Shown: positions 55,901 through 64,000 of the stretch, piece by piece
Layout: each line of letters opens with the position of its first letter
Numbering within the stretch: the first letter of the stretch is position 1
Origin: Holothuria scabra
Taxonomy: Eukaryota; Echinodermata; Holothuroidea; Aspidochirotida; Holothuriidae
DNA length: 64,000 nucleotides
Direction: 5' to 3'
Assembly (NCBI GenBank): GCA_037179385.1
Contig: CM074187.1
Location: 1,984,001 to 2,048,000, forward strand
The notes under the pieces: generated by a model
What the model was told of the DNA's origin: nothing
What the model saw: the letters and a program-made list of their open reading frames with translations, nothing else
Database searches by the model: none
Made by a program: the position numbers and the translations under genes

Positions 55901-58900
55901 GATTCTGCAGTTTTCAGGAGGCAAGCCTAGTTTAAGGAGCATCATTTATCCCTCATTTGCATGCTACTCCTTACCTCTCGCCAATACCTCGGCAGCTTGG
56001 ATATCTTTCCTGTAAGTAACCTGCAATGAACAACACAAAAGGTTAAAATATGTTACCAACAACTAACAACCAGTGTCAATTAGTGAAATGTTTCATAAAT
56101 TCAAAAATAAAGAATCCATTTTAAAAAGAAAATCAATCAGCCTATGTCATTAAATGATTCTAATATAATTTAAAATTTGATCACATTCACTAGTGCTCTT
56201 CTTAAAGTGTTACATTTTGGAACACTTTCTAACACCCCTAAGAACACAAAGGAGGTGAAGAACAATCACAGAAAGTTACTTACAACACTAAAATTTTACC
56301 CCTCCCCCCCAACACCACACAGAAAGCACAGAAATAAAGAAAAGAAAGATAATAATCACACTTTTGCTCAAAATATTCAACAACACTTGAAAAGGAAAGA
56401 AGAAACTATTTGTTAAAATTTTGCTGACCTTTGAAAATCAAAATAGAGGTAAACAAATAGGGGGAAATGCTTACTCTCTATGTTCATTATCAAAACTTTT
56501 AATTTACGACTCCATCAATCCAAAAGCAACATAAAAACCAGAATGCAAAACTGCATTGAGGTTTCGATGATACACAAACGTTCCGTTTCAAATAATCCCA
56601 TCATGTACCATTATCTTCTCATTCAAATGTTATACTAACATGTTCAAAAAATAATTTTGTTTTCCCACATGACCTTTGTCCCCCCCCACCAAAAATAGGG
56701 ATCATCTTCTTACCTTAAGCATTCAAAAACCACACGTGAAATCTATTTAAGTCTCCCACTTTAAGATGTGTTCACACCTATTAAACAAGGTTGTCATTCA
56801 CATTTTGACCAGCAGTGACCCTACAAAACCTTTAACCTCTACATATTGCAATTTCAAAAGGCTCCGAGCTGACTTCAAGAAATGAAAAATAGGAATGATG
56901 CAAACCTTCTTTAAAAGTGGACCCCCCTCATGCTAGGGCAACCCTAAAAAAACCATGGTACAATTAAGAAATGACATAATGATGGTTTTGTATAATTACC
57001 TGCAAAAAGTCTTGAGAGTTCACAACACTGTAAACTAAGGACCCTCTGCCCATCCTTTCCAGCTGAAAGGTTTAATAATACTTTTAAGACTTTGATGAGA
57101 TTTAGATTTCAGTGCAGAGGTTTGAACCAACCCCATAAGTACTGCAGAGTCAAGACATTATTTTGCAATGACACTTCGAAACACTAATATATATGGGTGG
57201 ACTTTTGAACAGCTTCTCATAACACTAATATATATGGGAGAATTTTGTAAGTTTTCCCCCGCTGCAGATACCACCCTGCTACCAAAATATGCTGCTGCAT
57301 GCTTTATATCACGTTCTATAACAAATAAAATATTGTTAGGAAAGCTAAATTTCCCACTAGGCTAGCCTAAGGATATTACACGGAAACATACATGTGTAGA
57401 ATAGGTTCAAAATGTACATATATGCTATACATTAGGCAATGGCAAAAGTGCCAAGACATTAGACATGATGAAGAAAATTACATCGCAGGGAAAAACTTTA
57501 CACCTAAAGCTCACAAAAGTACTGCAGATTGTTGTATAAGGGTTTTTTACCAATGCCTTTTAAATATTTTTGATGTTCTTGGCCAAGTGGATTTTTGTTG
57601 ATCCTCTTCAGTACTCGATTCTGCTTTGTGAAAGATGTAGCATCGGCTAGGCCTAACTTAGGCCTACGTTAAGCCTAGGCAGAAAGTACTAGCCGACAGT
57701 TTAGGGAGCTAGACACTTTGAGATTTCAACAAAGATCCTTAACATGTGAAAAGAGCAATTTTTGGAGGATATTCGTAATTGCGGAATCGAGGGTGAAAAT
57801 GGTAATTACTCCACCTAAATCAAGATACTTGGCATCTCTGTAGGGACCATCTCCTAACTTTAACCCATTCACATTCCAAATATGAAATCTATCCAAGTTC
57901 CCTACCTGGTGATATTGTTGTCCCCCCGGTGACCCCAGATGACCTTTGACCTCCACCAAAAACAATATGAACCATCTTCTGACCAAAACGCATCCACAAA
58001 CCAAATATGAAATCTATCCAAGTTTCCTCCCTTGAGATATTGTGTTGACAAGATTTTCAGACTTTGACCCCCAGTGACCCCAGATGACCTTTGACCTCCA
58101 CCAAAAACAATATGCACAATCTTCTGACCATAACACATCCACATACTAAATATGAAATCTATCCAAGTTCCCTATCTTGAAATATCGTGCTAATAAGATT
58201 TTCAGACTTTGACCCCTGGTGACCCCAGATGCCCTTTGACCTCCACCAAAAACATTAGGGACCATCTTCTGACCATAACGCATCCACATACCAAATATGA
58301 AACCTATCCAAGTTTCCTATCTTGAGATATTGTGCTAACAAGATTTTCAGACTTTGACCCCCGGTGACCCCAGATGGCCTTTGACCTCCATCAAAAACAA
58401 TAGGGACCATCTTCTGACCATAACGTATCCACATACCACACATGAAATCTATACAAGTTTCCTATCTTGAGATATCGTGCTAACAAAGTTTTCAGAAATT
58501 GATCCCTGCTGACCCCAGATGACCTTTGACCTCCACCAAAAACAATAGGGACCATCTTCTGACCAAAACGCATCCACAAACTAAATATGAAATCTTTCCA
58601 AGTTTCCTATCTTGAGATATTGTGTTGACAAGATTTTCAGACTTTGACCCCCAGTGACCCCAGATGACCTTTGACCTCCACCAAAAACAATATGAACCAT
58701 CTTCTGACCATAACACATCCACATACCAAATATGAAATCTATCCAAGTTCCCTATCTTGAAATATCGTGCTAATAAGATTTTCAGACTTTGACCCCTGGT
58801 GACCCCAGATGACCTTTGACCTCCACCAAAAACATTAGGGACCATCCTCTGACCATAACACATCCACATACCAAATATGAAATCTATCCAAGTTTCCTAT

Positions 58901-59222
58901 CTTGAGATATTGTGCTAACAAGATTTTCAGACTTTGCCCCCTGGTGACCCCAGATGACCTTTGACCTCCGTCAAAAACAATAGGGACCATCTTCTGACCA
59001 TAACGTATCCACATACCAAATATGAAATCTATACAAGTTTCCTATCTTGAGATATTGTGCTAACAAAGTTTTCAGAAATTGACCCCTGCTGACCCCAGAT
59101 GACCTTTGACCTCCGCCAAAAACAATAGGGTTCTTCCTCTCAATATGGGGCATCCATGTATCAAGTTTGAAAATTGTCAGACATTTCTATCTTGAGATAT
59201 CGTGCTAACAAGCAAAGTGTTA

Positions 59223-59259
<37 letters not shown>

Positions 59260-62200
59260 ACACACACACATACATAGACACGCCATCATGATTGCATAGG
59301 TTTCTCTTATCATCCAAACCAATTATTCTATTCACATGACTGACTTCTGACAATATTTACCGCTCCATTCTTTTTTTTTTATTCCATTTTTTGTTTTATC
59401 ACAAACTAAGTTTTGGTGTGTTCTTTTTAAGTACTATGATATACTACATCATGTATCAAGGGAATGTTCTTCTCAACTTGGTCAAGGCCTCCTCATGGGA
59501 ATGCACGGTTGTGGGATCTGGTGGGCGTGACTTGGGGCAAAACATTTATGCCTAAACTGTGAGAAACAATGTCTCAGATCAAACTAAAATTGGTCCATGC
59601 AGCGATGAGAAAAAAGTTATTTTTTCATGTGGTTTATGAGTTATAAAAAAGTCAACATCACAAATAGTGCTTTGATATCTTGATAAATCAAAATAAATCA
59701 ATGTCTGTTCTTCTGGGGATTGAGTATCATCTAATGCTTTACATCTTATATTTTGAGGGCCTGTTTCTCAATTTTGATCTGACATGGGATTTTCCTATTG
59801 GAATCAAACTAAAGATTAGTCCTTTATGGAACTAGGCCCAGATTGCTAAGACTACAGCCCCATATGGACCATTTGTTGTTAAGGCATACTGTACTGGTAT
59901 TGAATTCAGAGGGGTACTATGTCTTGTGACCACGTCTACTGTGTGATATGGAGCGGATGAACCTGAATTCCAGATTGGAGAAACATTTCTCAAAGAAGCC
60001 ATGTCATTGTAATATTTGACATGAAGCAGGCCAACATCTTTTTGGTATCTATACTTACAAAAATGATAGAGATGATGCTATATGTGTTGAAAAAATTTGA
60101 AAAACCTTGACTTGGATTTTTTTGAAGAAATTTGAAAATTTCATGTTTTATTGAGTAAAATCAGAAAACTTGGGAGTTTTATGAAAGAATCTGTCCTTTC
60201 TGAGATCAAAACCTAGAACAATTGCAGGCAAATCATATCTGCTTGCTGCTGTCCATACTTGACTGTTTCATACTAGCCAAAACACTTACTTGTTTTCAGT
60301 GACAATTATTATCCTTAATTCTATTGTGAATTCTGGATACTAAACTTACCTTCCAAACTTCATCAGGAGCTGGCACCAATTTTGCTTTGACTCTACTATG
60401 TTTCCATGCCAAATCAAGACACTCTGTTCCTTTGTCAAGGTCATTATTTGAAATCTAAGGGAACATAAAAAACAAAGCAATGAAATATCTCAATACCAAA
60501 ACAATGTCCTTTTAATCATACAAACAATATTCAACAAAGAACACAGGAACAAATTTCCTGCATGATTATTTCAAGCACATACAAATAATATGCAATACTG
60601 CCTATACTGAAATTCATGACCATCAAATTTTTAGTTTTGACACCCAAGAGAGCAGTATTACACCAGTGTTGTTAAATCATTTACCATTGCTTTAAACTTG
60701 CTGATTCTATGAAGCAAAACTTAACAGACACGGCTTGTGGAAAATTCCAAATTCTTTTTTTTTTTTTTTTTTGTAAATTTAATCCTTCAGAAAATGAAAA
60801 AAAAAAAACAAGGGATATTTTTCTCTGCATCCAGTGAAGAAATAAATGTTGGAAGTTGTTAGATCTTTTTACACTCCTATGTCAGAAGAATGCATTCAAT
60901 TATAGTTTTGCTATTCCTTTGAATACAAAATAAGTCAAAAGCATTTTGGGGGGTACCCACGGATTAAGGTAGCTACAATCCTCAACAAAAATACATGGGA
61001 CAAACCCTGCCCTGAATCAATGTTGAAGTTTCCGGACTTCTTGGGATGCTGCAACAATGAGTGGGGGAGTGGGGGCTGGTGATCTAGTCATTGATTGTTT
61101 TGCTTGGTTTGTCCCATCATTTTGTCAAGGATTGTAGGTAAGAAGCAATAACAGGTGTAAAGTGAAGTTAAAATTTGAAAGATGAGTAGGCTGCAATTTT
61201 CCTTGAACTTCTCAAATGATCATTACATTTTGTAGATAAAGTTATACAAAAAAAATTTTAACGATTTGTTAGCATTCTACCAACCTGATCATAGGCGTTT
61301 TTAATCACATCAAAAGCAAAGGCTTGTGGAGTATGACTGGCAGTATGTAGTGATCGGTTCAAAGCCTGATCTATGAATCCATCAGCTGTGACTGAAAGTA
61401 CAGTAGACACTAAAGGACACACAGCACCACTGGCCTGAAATATCAAAAAGATTTCAACCTTTTTTTCACATCTGTTTTCCATTGAAAATGCTGGGCTAGA
61501 TTTGAAAACTCATTTTATTAAATTTATAAAAGCTAACATTCACTGCCAAACATTTAAACTGAAGGTAAGTATACTACTCATTTATAAAATGGATTACATT
61601 GAGATCACAGAGTAGTGAAACTAAATAAATCACAAACCAGATGATCAGGCTAATAAATTTAGACTTGTAACCATTCTCACAATATTTAAATGTATATGGA
61701 CAGATGTACGGGATTGTGCACTGAGAAAATGTTTCCACTTCAGGAGAAGAAACACATGAGCTTTGTTGTTTTTTATTTGGTTTGTTTTCAAGATGAGCCT
61801 ATTATATTTTGTATCTTATCTCCTTCTTTTAAGATATTGGACTCTGAGTATTAGGTTTTCTTCTTCTCTCCATTAAACATGCTTAAAACTAGAGTTAAAC
61901 ATACATATCATGAGGCAGATTCAGACAAAATCAACTCACAGAGTAGCCCAAAGAGTTAATAACACAAATTGAAAGTCAGAAACTAAAAGACTTAGAAAGA
62001 AAGACATTTGAAACCAGAATGCAGAAATGCATTGAGGTTTTGATGATATAAAAACGTTCTATTTCAAATAATGGATCATTAGCCGTTATCTTCTCACTCA
62101 AATGTTATACTACCATGCTTAAAAAACAATTTTGTTATCCCAAATGACCTTTTACCTCCACCAACAAAATTAGGGACCATCATCCCACCATAATGTGCAT

Positions 62201-63118
62201 TCACATACCAAATGTAAATTCTATTTAAGTTTCCCACCTTTAGATGTGTGAACAGGGTTTTCACATTTTGACCTCAAGTGATCCCAGATGGTCTTTGACC
62301 TCCATAAAATTGTGCAGATGGATGGATAGACAGACAATGGACAGACAAACAAACAGATGGATGGACAGATAGATAGGGACCATTGTCTTACTATAACTCA
62401 TTCACATACCAAACATGAAATCTCTTTAATTTTCATATCTAGTTAACAAGATTTTCAGACTTTGACCCTTGGTGACCCCAGATGACCTTTAACCTCCACC
62501 AAACACCATAGCATTCTTCCTCTCAATATAAGGCATCTATGTACCAAGTTTAAAAACTGACAGACATTCCTATCTTGAGATATTGTGTTAACAAGCAAAG
62601 TGTCATGAACACACACGTCCACAAACACACACAAACACATAAATGCACACCCACACATACATACACACACATGCCATCATAGCTGCATAGGTTTATCTTT
62701 CATTGAAACCAAAAACATACACATTCTCAAAGATAAAGCTTATGCAAAACAACTCAAAAAAAGGCTGACGTGATAACTAAAACCAAAGACTGAAGAAACT
62801 CAAATTATCTCCAGTCAAATACAAACCCTATGTTTTACAGCAGCCAAGACAACTTTATAAAATGTGTCCTCATCCACAAATGGTCGCACTGCATCATGAA
62901 CAATAACAATAGGTTCTGCTGATTGTTCCCCAATGTTGCACACTTCCAGTTCAAGTTTTGTTGCAATGGCCATTACACCACGTTTAATAGAAGCATGTCG
63001 CGATGGCCCTCCCTTGACCAGTTCAACTTTGTCAAGTCTGCTACTCTCAATCAGTTCTTCCATGTAATCCATCCAATCCTCAGAGATTGCAAGAAATATT
63101 CTTTTCATCCATTTTATT
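49893..63118 (-). CDS. CRPPA: CRPPA / ISPD, D-ribitol-5-phosphate cytidylyltransferase, partial
   Basis: The protein makes CDP-ribitol from CTP and ribitol 5-phosphate in the cytosol, the donor for ribitol-phosphate units on alpha-dystroglycan. Exons in gene order are 63118-62827, 61434-61285, 60454-60350, 56020-55975, 55513-55422, 54826-54752, 53413-53186 and 49991-49893, about 1087 nt with the stop. Phases chain correctly and no exon has a stop. The IspD-type domain shows [40 protein letters not shown] and VTYRKD. The rest is the diverged ISPD C-terminal domain. The start exon or exons with the nucleotide-binding GG...RMG loop lie past 64000. The last exon is the least certain. Human CRPPA is 451 residues. 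About 361 are found here, which leaves room for a normal first exon. Confidence 0.92.
51196..51504. mobile_element. Possible MITE
   Basis: It begins CAGGGATGAGCCTGAGAC and ends AATCTCATGCCTGATG, weakly inverted ends. The interior has repeated AAGAGGAAAT and AAAAAGAG words. It lies in the last CRPPA intron. Confidence 0.35.
51803..51940 (-). mobile_element. SINE copy D (reverse)
   Basis: The plus strand reads CAGTTGTGGCTTACTGGTTT, GTTTCCCCTA, TGCTTATGCTGAGCAACAAG, the reverse complement of the block AGCATAAGCA...GGGAAACAAGCCAGTAAGCC of copy A. It lies in the last CRPPA intron. Confidence 0.65.
52899..53178 (+). repeat. Dispersed repeat, copy 2 (partner at 30795)
   Basis: It has the same word order as 30795-31040 (CTCAATTGGCTCAGC, TTGATTGAC, GCTAATTCAAACAATGCA, GAGTGTTTTG, TGAGACTGTGTCTGAATGAG, GGGCCTTTAAAAG), with an extra GGCTTAATTAATAAGG stretch. 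It ends only about 8 bp from the donor of CRPPA exon 53186-53413. Confidence 0.8.
53186..53413 (-). CDS. CRPPA: CRPPA exon: C-terminal domain
   Basis: This exon is 228 nt (phase 0 to 0, 76 codons) with acceptor TTGCATCCTTCAG and donor GAG|GTAAGT. It encodes [10 protein letters not shown]..., [40 protein letters not shown] and LENSLE. The order of strand (VVLSF), helix (M..L..L...) and strand (LIHFIIL) matches the ISPD C-terminal fold. I started the exon at 53413 because a closer AG at 53344 would delete 23 residues that align with the family. Confidence 0.85.
53701..54252. mobile_element. TTAA-flanked MITE, copy 2 (552 bp)
   Basis: The left flank TTAA is at 53697-53700, and the right flank is TGAA, one change from TTAA. 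The ends are AGTTTACCCCAAGTG and GACTTGGGGTACACT. The central third is the reverse complement of the centre of copy 1 (48126), so the copies are inserted in opposite orientations. It lies in a CRPPA intron. Confidence 0.85.
54752..54826 (-). CDS. CRPPA: CRPPA exon: C-terminal domain strand
   Basis: This exon is 75 nt (phase 0 to 0, 25 codons) with acceptor TTTTCCCTCCAAG and donor CAG|GTGTGT. It encodes [20 protein letters not shown] followed by LILDQ. The V-K-I/V then hydrophobic strand matches the ISPD C-terminal Rossmann-like domain. Short, but phases and neighbours fit. Confidence 0.8.
55422..55513 (-). CDS. CRPPA: CRPPA exon: start of C-terminal domain
   Basis: This exon is 92 nt (phase 1 to 0) with acceptor AATAATTTACAG and donor CAG|GTAGTA. 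After a junction Glu it encodes [20 protein letters not shown] followed by [10 protein letters not shown]. It corresponds to the IS..ICVV.......... L...L... segment that follows the catalytic domain in vertebrate ISPD. Confidence 0.85.
55975..56020 (-). CDS. CRPPA: CRPPA micro-exon VTYRKD
   Basis: This exon is 46 nt (phase 0 to 1) with acceptor TTCATTGCAG and donor GAG|GTAAGG. It encodes [24 protein letters not shown] is the strongly kept end of the IspD/ISPD catalytic domain, including the Lys/Arg-Asp pair of the substrate pocket. Confidence 0.93.
56535..59320 (+). repeat. Satellite element M4, 145-bp units
   Basis: The start ACCAGAATGCAAAACTGCAT, GGTTTCGATGA is at 56535-56570, with two diverged units to about 56850. 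A stretch without clear units follows (about 56860-57840). Then come nine units at exact 145-bp spacing (57940, 58085, 58230, 58375, 58520, 58665, 58810, 58955, 59100). Seven have perfect TGACCTTTGACCT. It ends with CA repeats (59224-59282) and TCATCCAAACC (59309-59319). It lies in a CRPPA intron. Confidence 0.9.
57000..57062 (-). CDS. CRPPA: Possible 63-nt in-frame cassette exon of CRPPA
   Basis: A good acceptor (TATTATTAAACCTTTCAG) and donor (CAG|GTAATT) enclose 63 nt, phase 0 to 0. They read [20 protein letters not shown] followed by Q without a stop. It would insert 21 residues between DEVWK and VTYRKD, which are joined directly in human ISPD. It is surrounded by satellite-derived DNA, so it could be an exonised piece or a chance match. 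Confidence 0.3.
60350..60454 (-). CDS. CRPPA: CRPPA exon: GTECL region
   Basis: This exon is 105 nt (phase 0 to 0, 35 codons) with acceptor GTTCCCTTAG and donor AAG|GTAAGT. It encodes [20 protein letters not shown] followed by [20 protein letters not shown] and the ..KAKLV.....WK end match vertebrate ISPD closely. Confidence 0.95.
61285..61434 (-). CDS. CRPPA: CRPPA exon: TPQAF region
   Basis: This exon is 150 nt (phase 0 to 0, 50 codons) with acceptor TTGATATTTCAG and donor CAG|GTTGGT. It encodes [20 protein letters not shown], then [20 protein letters not shown] and [20 protein letters not shown] and the IspD-family TPQ.F box are clear. Confidence 0.97.
62011..62715 (+). repeat. Satellite element M5
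   Basis: It starts ACCAGAATGCAGAAATGCAT, GGTTTTGATGA and holds three decayed units (near 62145, 62285, 62485). It ends with CA-rich repeats (62606-62670) and a hairpin GGTTTATCTTTCATTGAAACC-type end. It lies in a CRPPA intron between the exons at 61434 and 62827. Confidence 0.85.
62317..62380 (+). repeat. Tetranucleotide (GATG/GACA) repeat
   Basis: GATGGATGGATAGACAGACA-type words run for about 64 bp inside M5. Confidence 0.85.
62827..63118 (-). CDS. CRPPA: CRPPA exon: VHDAVRP active-site region
   Basis: This exon is 292 nt (phase 2 to 0, 97 full codons) with acceptor TTTTTGTATCACAG and donor AGG|GTTTGT. It encodes [57 protein letters not shown] and [17 protein letters not shown] and VHDAVRPFV are the CTP-binding and catalytic motifs of IspD/ISPD enzymes. 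The two missing bases of its first codon come from an exon past 64000. Confidence 0.97.
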
Positions 63119-64000
63119 CTGTGATACAAAAATATTAGAAAACAATATACTCAAAGCCTGTTAAAAGAATGGGTATCCTGAAAAAGCTTGCAAGTAGACC
63201 TAGTATGCTTTCCTTTACAGTACTTCAGAAACAAAGCAGACCACTATATACTGAGACTGTAATTTTGTGATCCCTCTGACTGACCAGTAGATTAGGATAA
63301 ATATTAAACTCTCTATTAATTTTTAACTATATGAGAGTAAAAATAATACATTTATACTTCTCCTTCAATACATATTACACAATTTAAACAAGAACTAGTT
63401 AGCACACACAACCTAAGTAAAGTGCCTCGAATCCAGTGAAATTAAAAGAGGTTTATCAGCACCCTTCCTACTTCCAGTCCCCTCCACAACTCTCTTAAAC
63501 TTTTCCCTATCCAGACACAATCCTCATGGGTGTCCACAGGTATCAGCAAGGGGGGCACTTGCCCCCCCTGGGAAATCAAAAATTTGCCCATGACAATCCT
63601 AGTTTATTGCTTCAGGGCTTACCCTGGTGAGCATACAAGGCCCTAATGTGTGATCAGAACACTCTTAGTGCATGCTTTGTAATATGAGTTTTTCTGTGTC
63701 TCTTAACTTTAACATCAATCAGACAGCTGTGTCAATTGAGGATTTTGGTAGACTGCAGGTAAAAATCCATCTCATCACATGACTTGCATTCCGAGATTCT
63801 GTGAGTTCTTGTGATGCTCTAGCCAAGAAAATATGGCTGTGGAGAATATTATCTTCATAATCCCTTTGTGCAGTCATACGATTTGATGCAATCCCAATCA
63901 AACTTCACTTCATTCATTTAATTTTAGGACTGCTGTTTATAGCGTTGAGGTGATGAATGACTACCTTTAAAAGGCAAGAGCAGTTTCCCGAGTCAAACTT
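63119..64000. other. CRPPA first intron, no exon seen
   Basis: No sequence for the ISPD nucleotide-binding loop (AGG.G.RMG...PKQ) is found on the minus strand. Near 63540-63585 a GGGGGGCACTTGCCCCCC hairpin resembles the ends of dispersed elements elsewhere in the window. Confidence 0.6.

Noticed and set aside
57726..59153. Overlapping minus-strand ORFs with [14 protein letters not shown] and [10 protein letters not shown] repeats (also at 13386, 15086, 45610 and 62455)
   Set aside because: They are antisense readings of the 145/156-bp satellites. The period is not a multiple of three in the 145-bp arrays, and the reading frame carries no family motif.

Overview
The window looks like nuclear DNA of an animal. 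It is AT-rich, has intron-containing genes with canonical GT..AG splice sites, and is crowded with transposon relics, SINEs, microsatellites and short-period satellites. A bilaterian marine invertebrate, possibly an echinoderm such as a sea cucumber, is my best guess. That rests on the overall repeat style and is not proved by any single gene. No long intact ORF exists. The genes were found by chaining short exons whose splice phases and protein family motifs agree.

Two genes are supported, both on the minus strand. (1) Positions 1093-23852 hold 11 consecutive internal exons of a divergent TRPM-family cation channel: the N-terminal SLOG/LSDAT domain followed by the helical TRPM homology regions. 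The 5' end lies upstream of 23852 and was not found. The transmembrane and pore exons lie beyond position 1. (2) Positions 49893-63118 hold eight exons of CRPPA (ISPD), the D-ribitol-5-phosphate cytidylyltransferase that makes CDP-ribitol for alpha-dystroglycan glycosylation. The first exon or exons lie beyond 64000. A possible extra 63-nt in-frame cassette exon sits at 57000-57062. The two genes are unrelated in function.

Layout: 1-23.9 kb is the TRPM gene with introns full of repeats. These include a LINE relic at 1.4-2.5 kb, a 247-bp TIR element at 4.7 kb, a CARD-like fragment on the opposite strand at 12.5 kb, satellites at 13.4-15.8 kb, a LINE 3' end at 17.9-19.1 kb and a Penelope-like element at 21.3-22.7 kb. 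23.9-49.8 kb is intergenic. It holds a (TA)n tract, a tRNA-like sequence, SINEs, a nest of related repeats rich in poly-G/poly-C at 32.5-41.4 kb, a U2 snRNA-like fragment at 42.9 kb, and a 2.6-kb array at 43.4-46.1 kb. 49.9-64 kb is CRPPA, with two more arrays in its introns.

The most striking signal is the satellite family. Five arrays (13.4, 14.7, 43.5, 56.5-59.3 and 62.0 kb), all in the same orientation, have units of 145 bp (156 bp in one array). Each unit carries nuclear-receptor half-sites (AGGTCA/GGGTCA) at fixed spacings of 4, 4 and 1 bp. This arrangement makes a DR1 element, and usually DR4 elements, in every unit. Each array ends in a CA microsatellite, a small hairpin and an A-rich tail.
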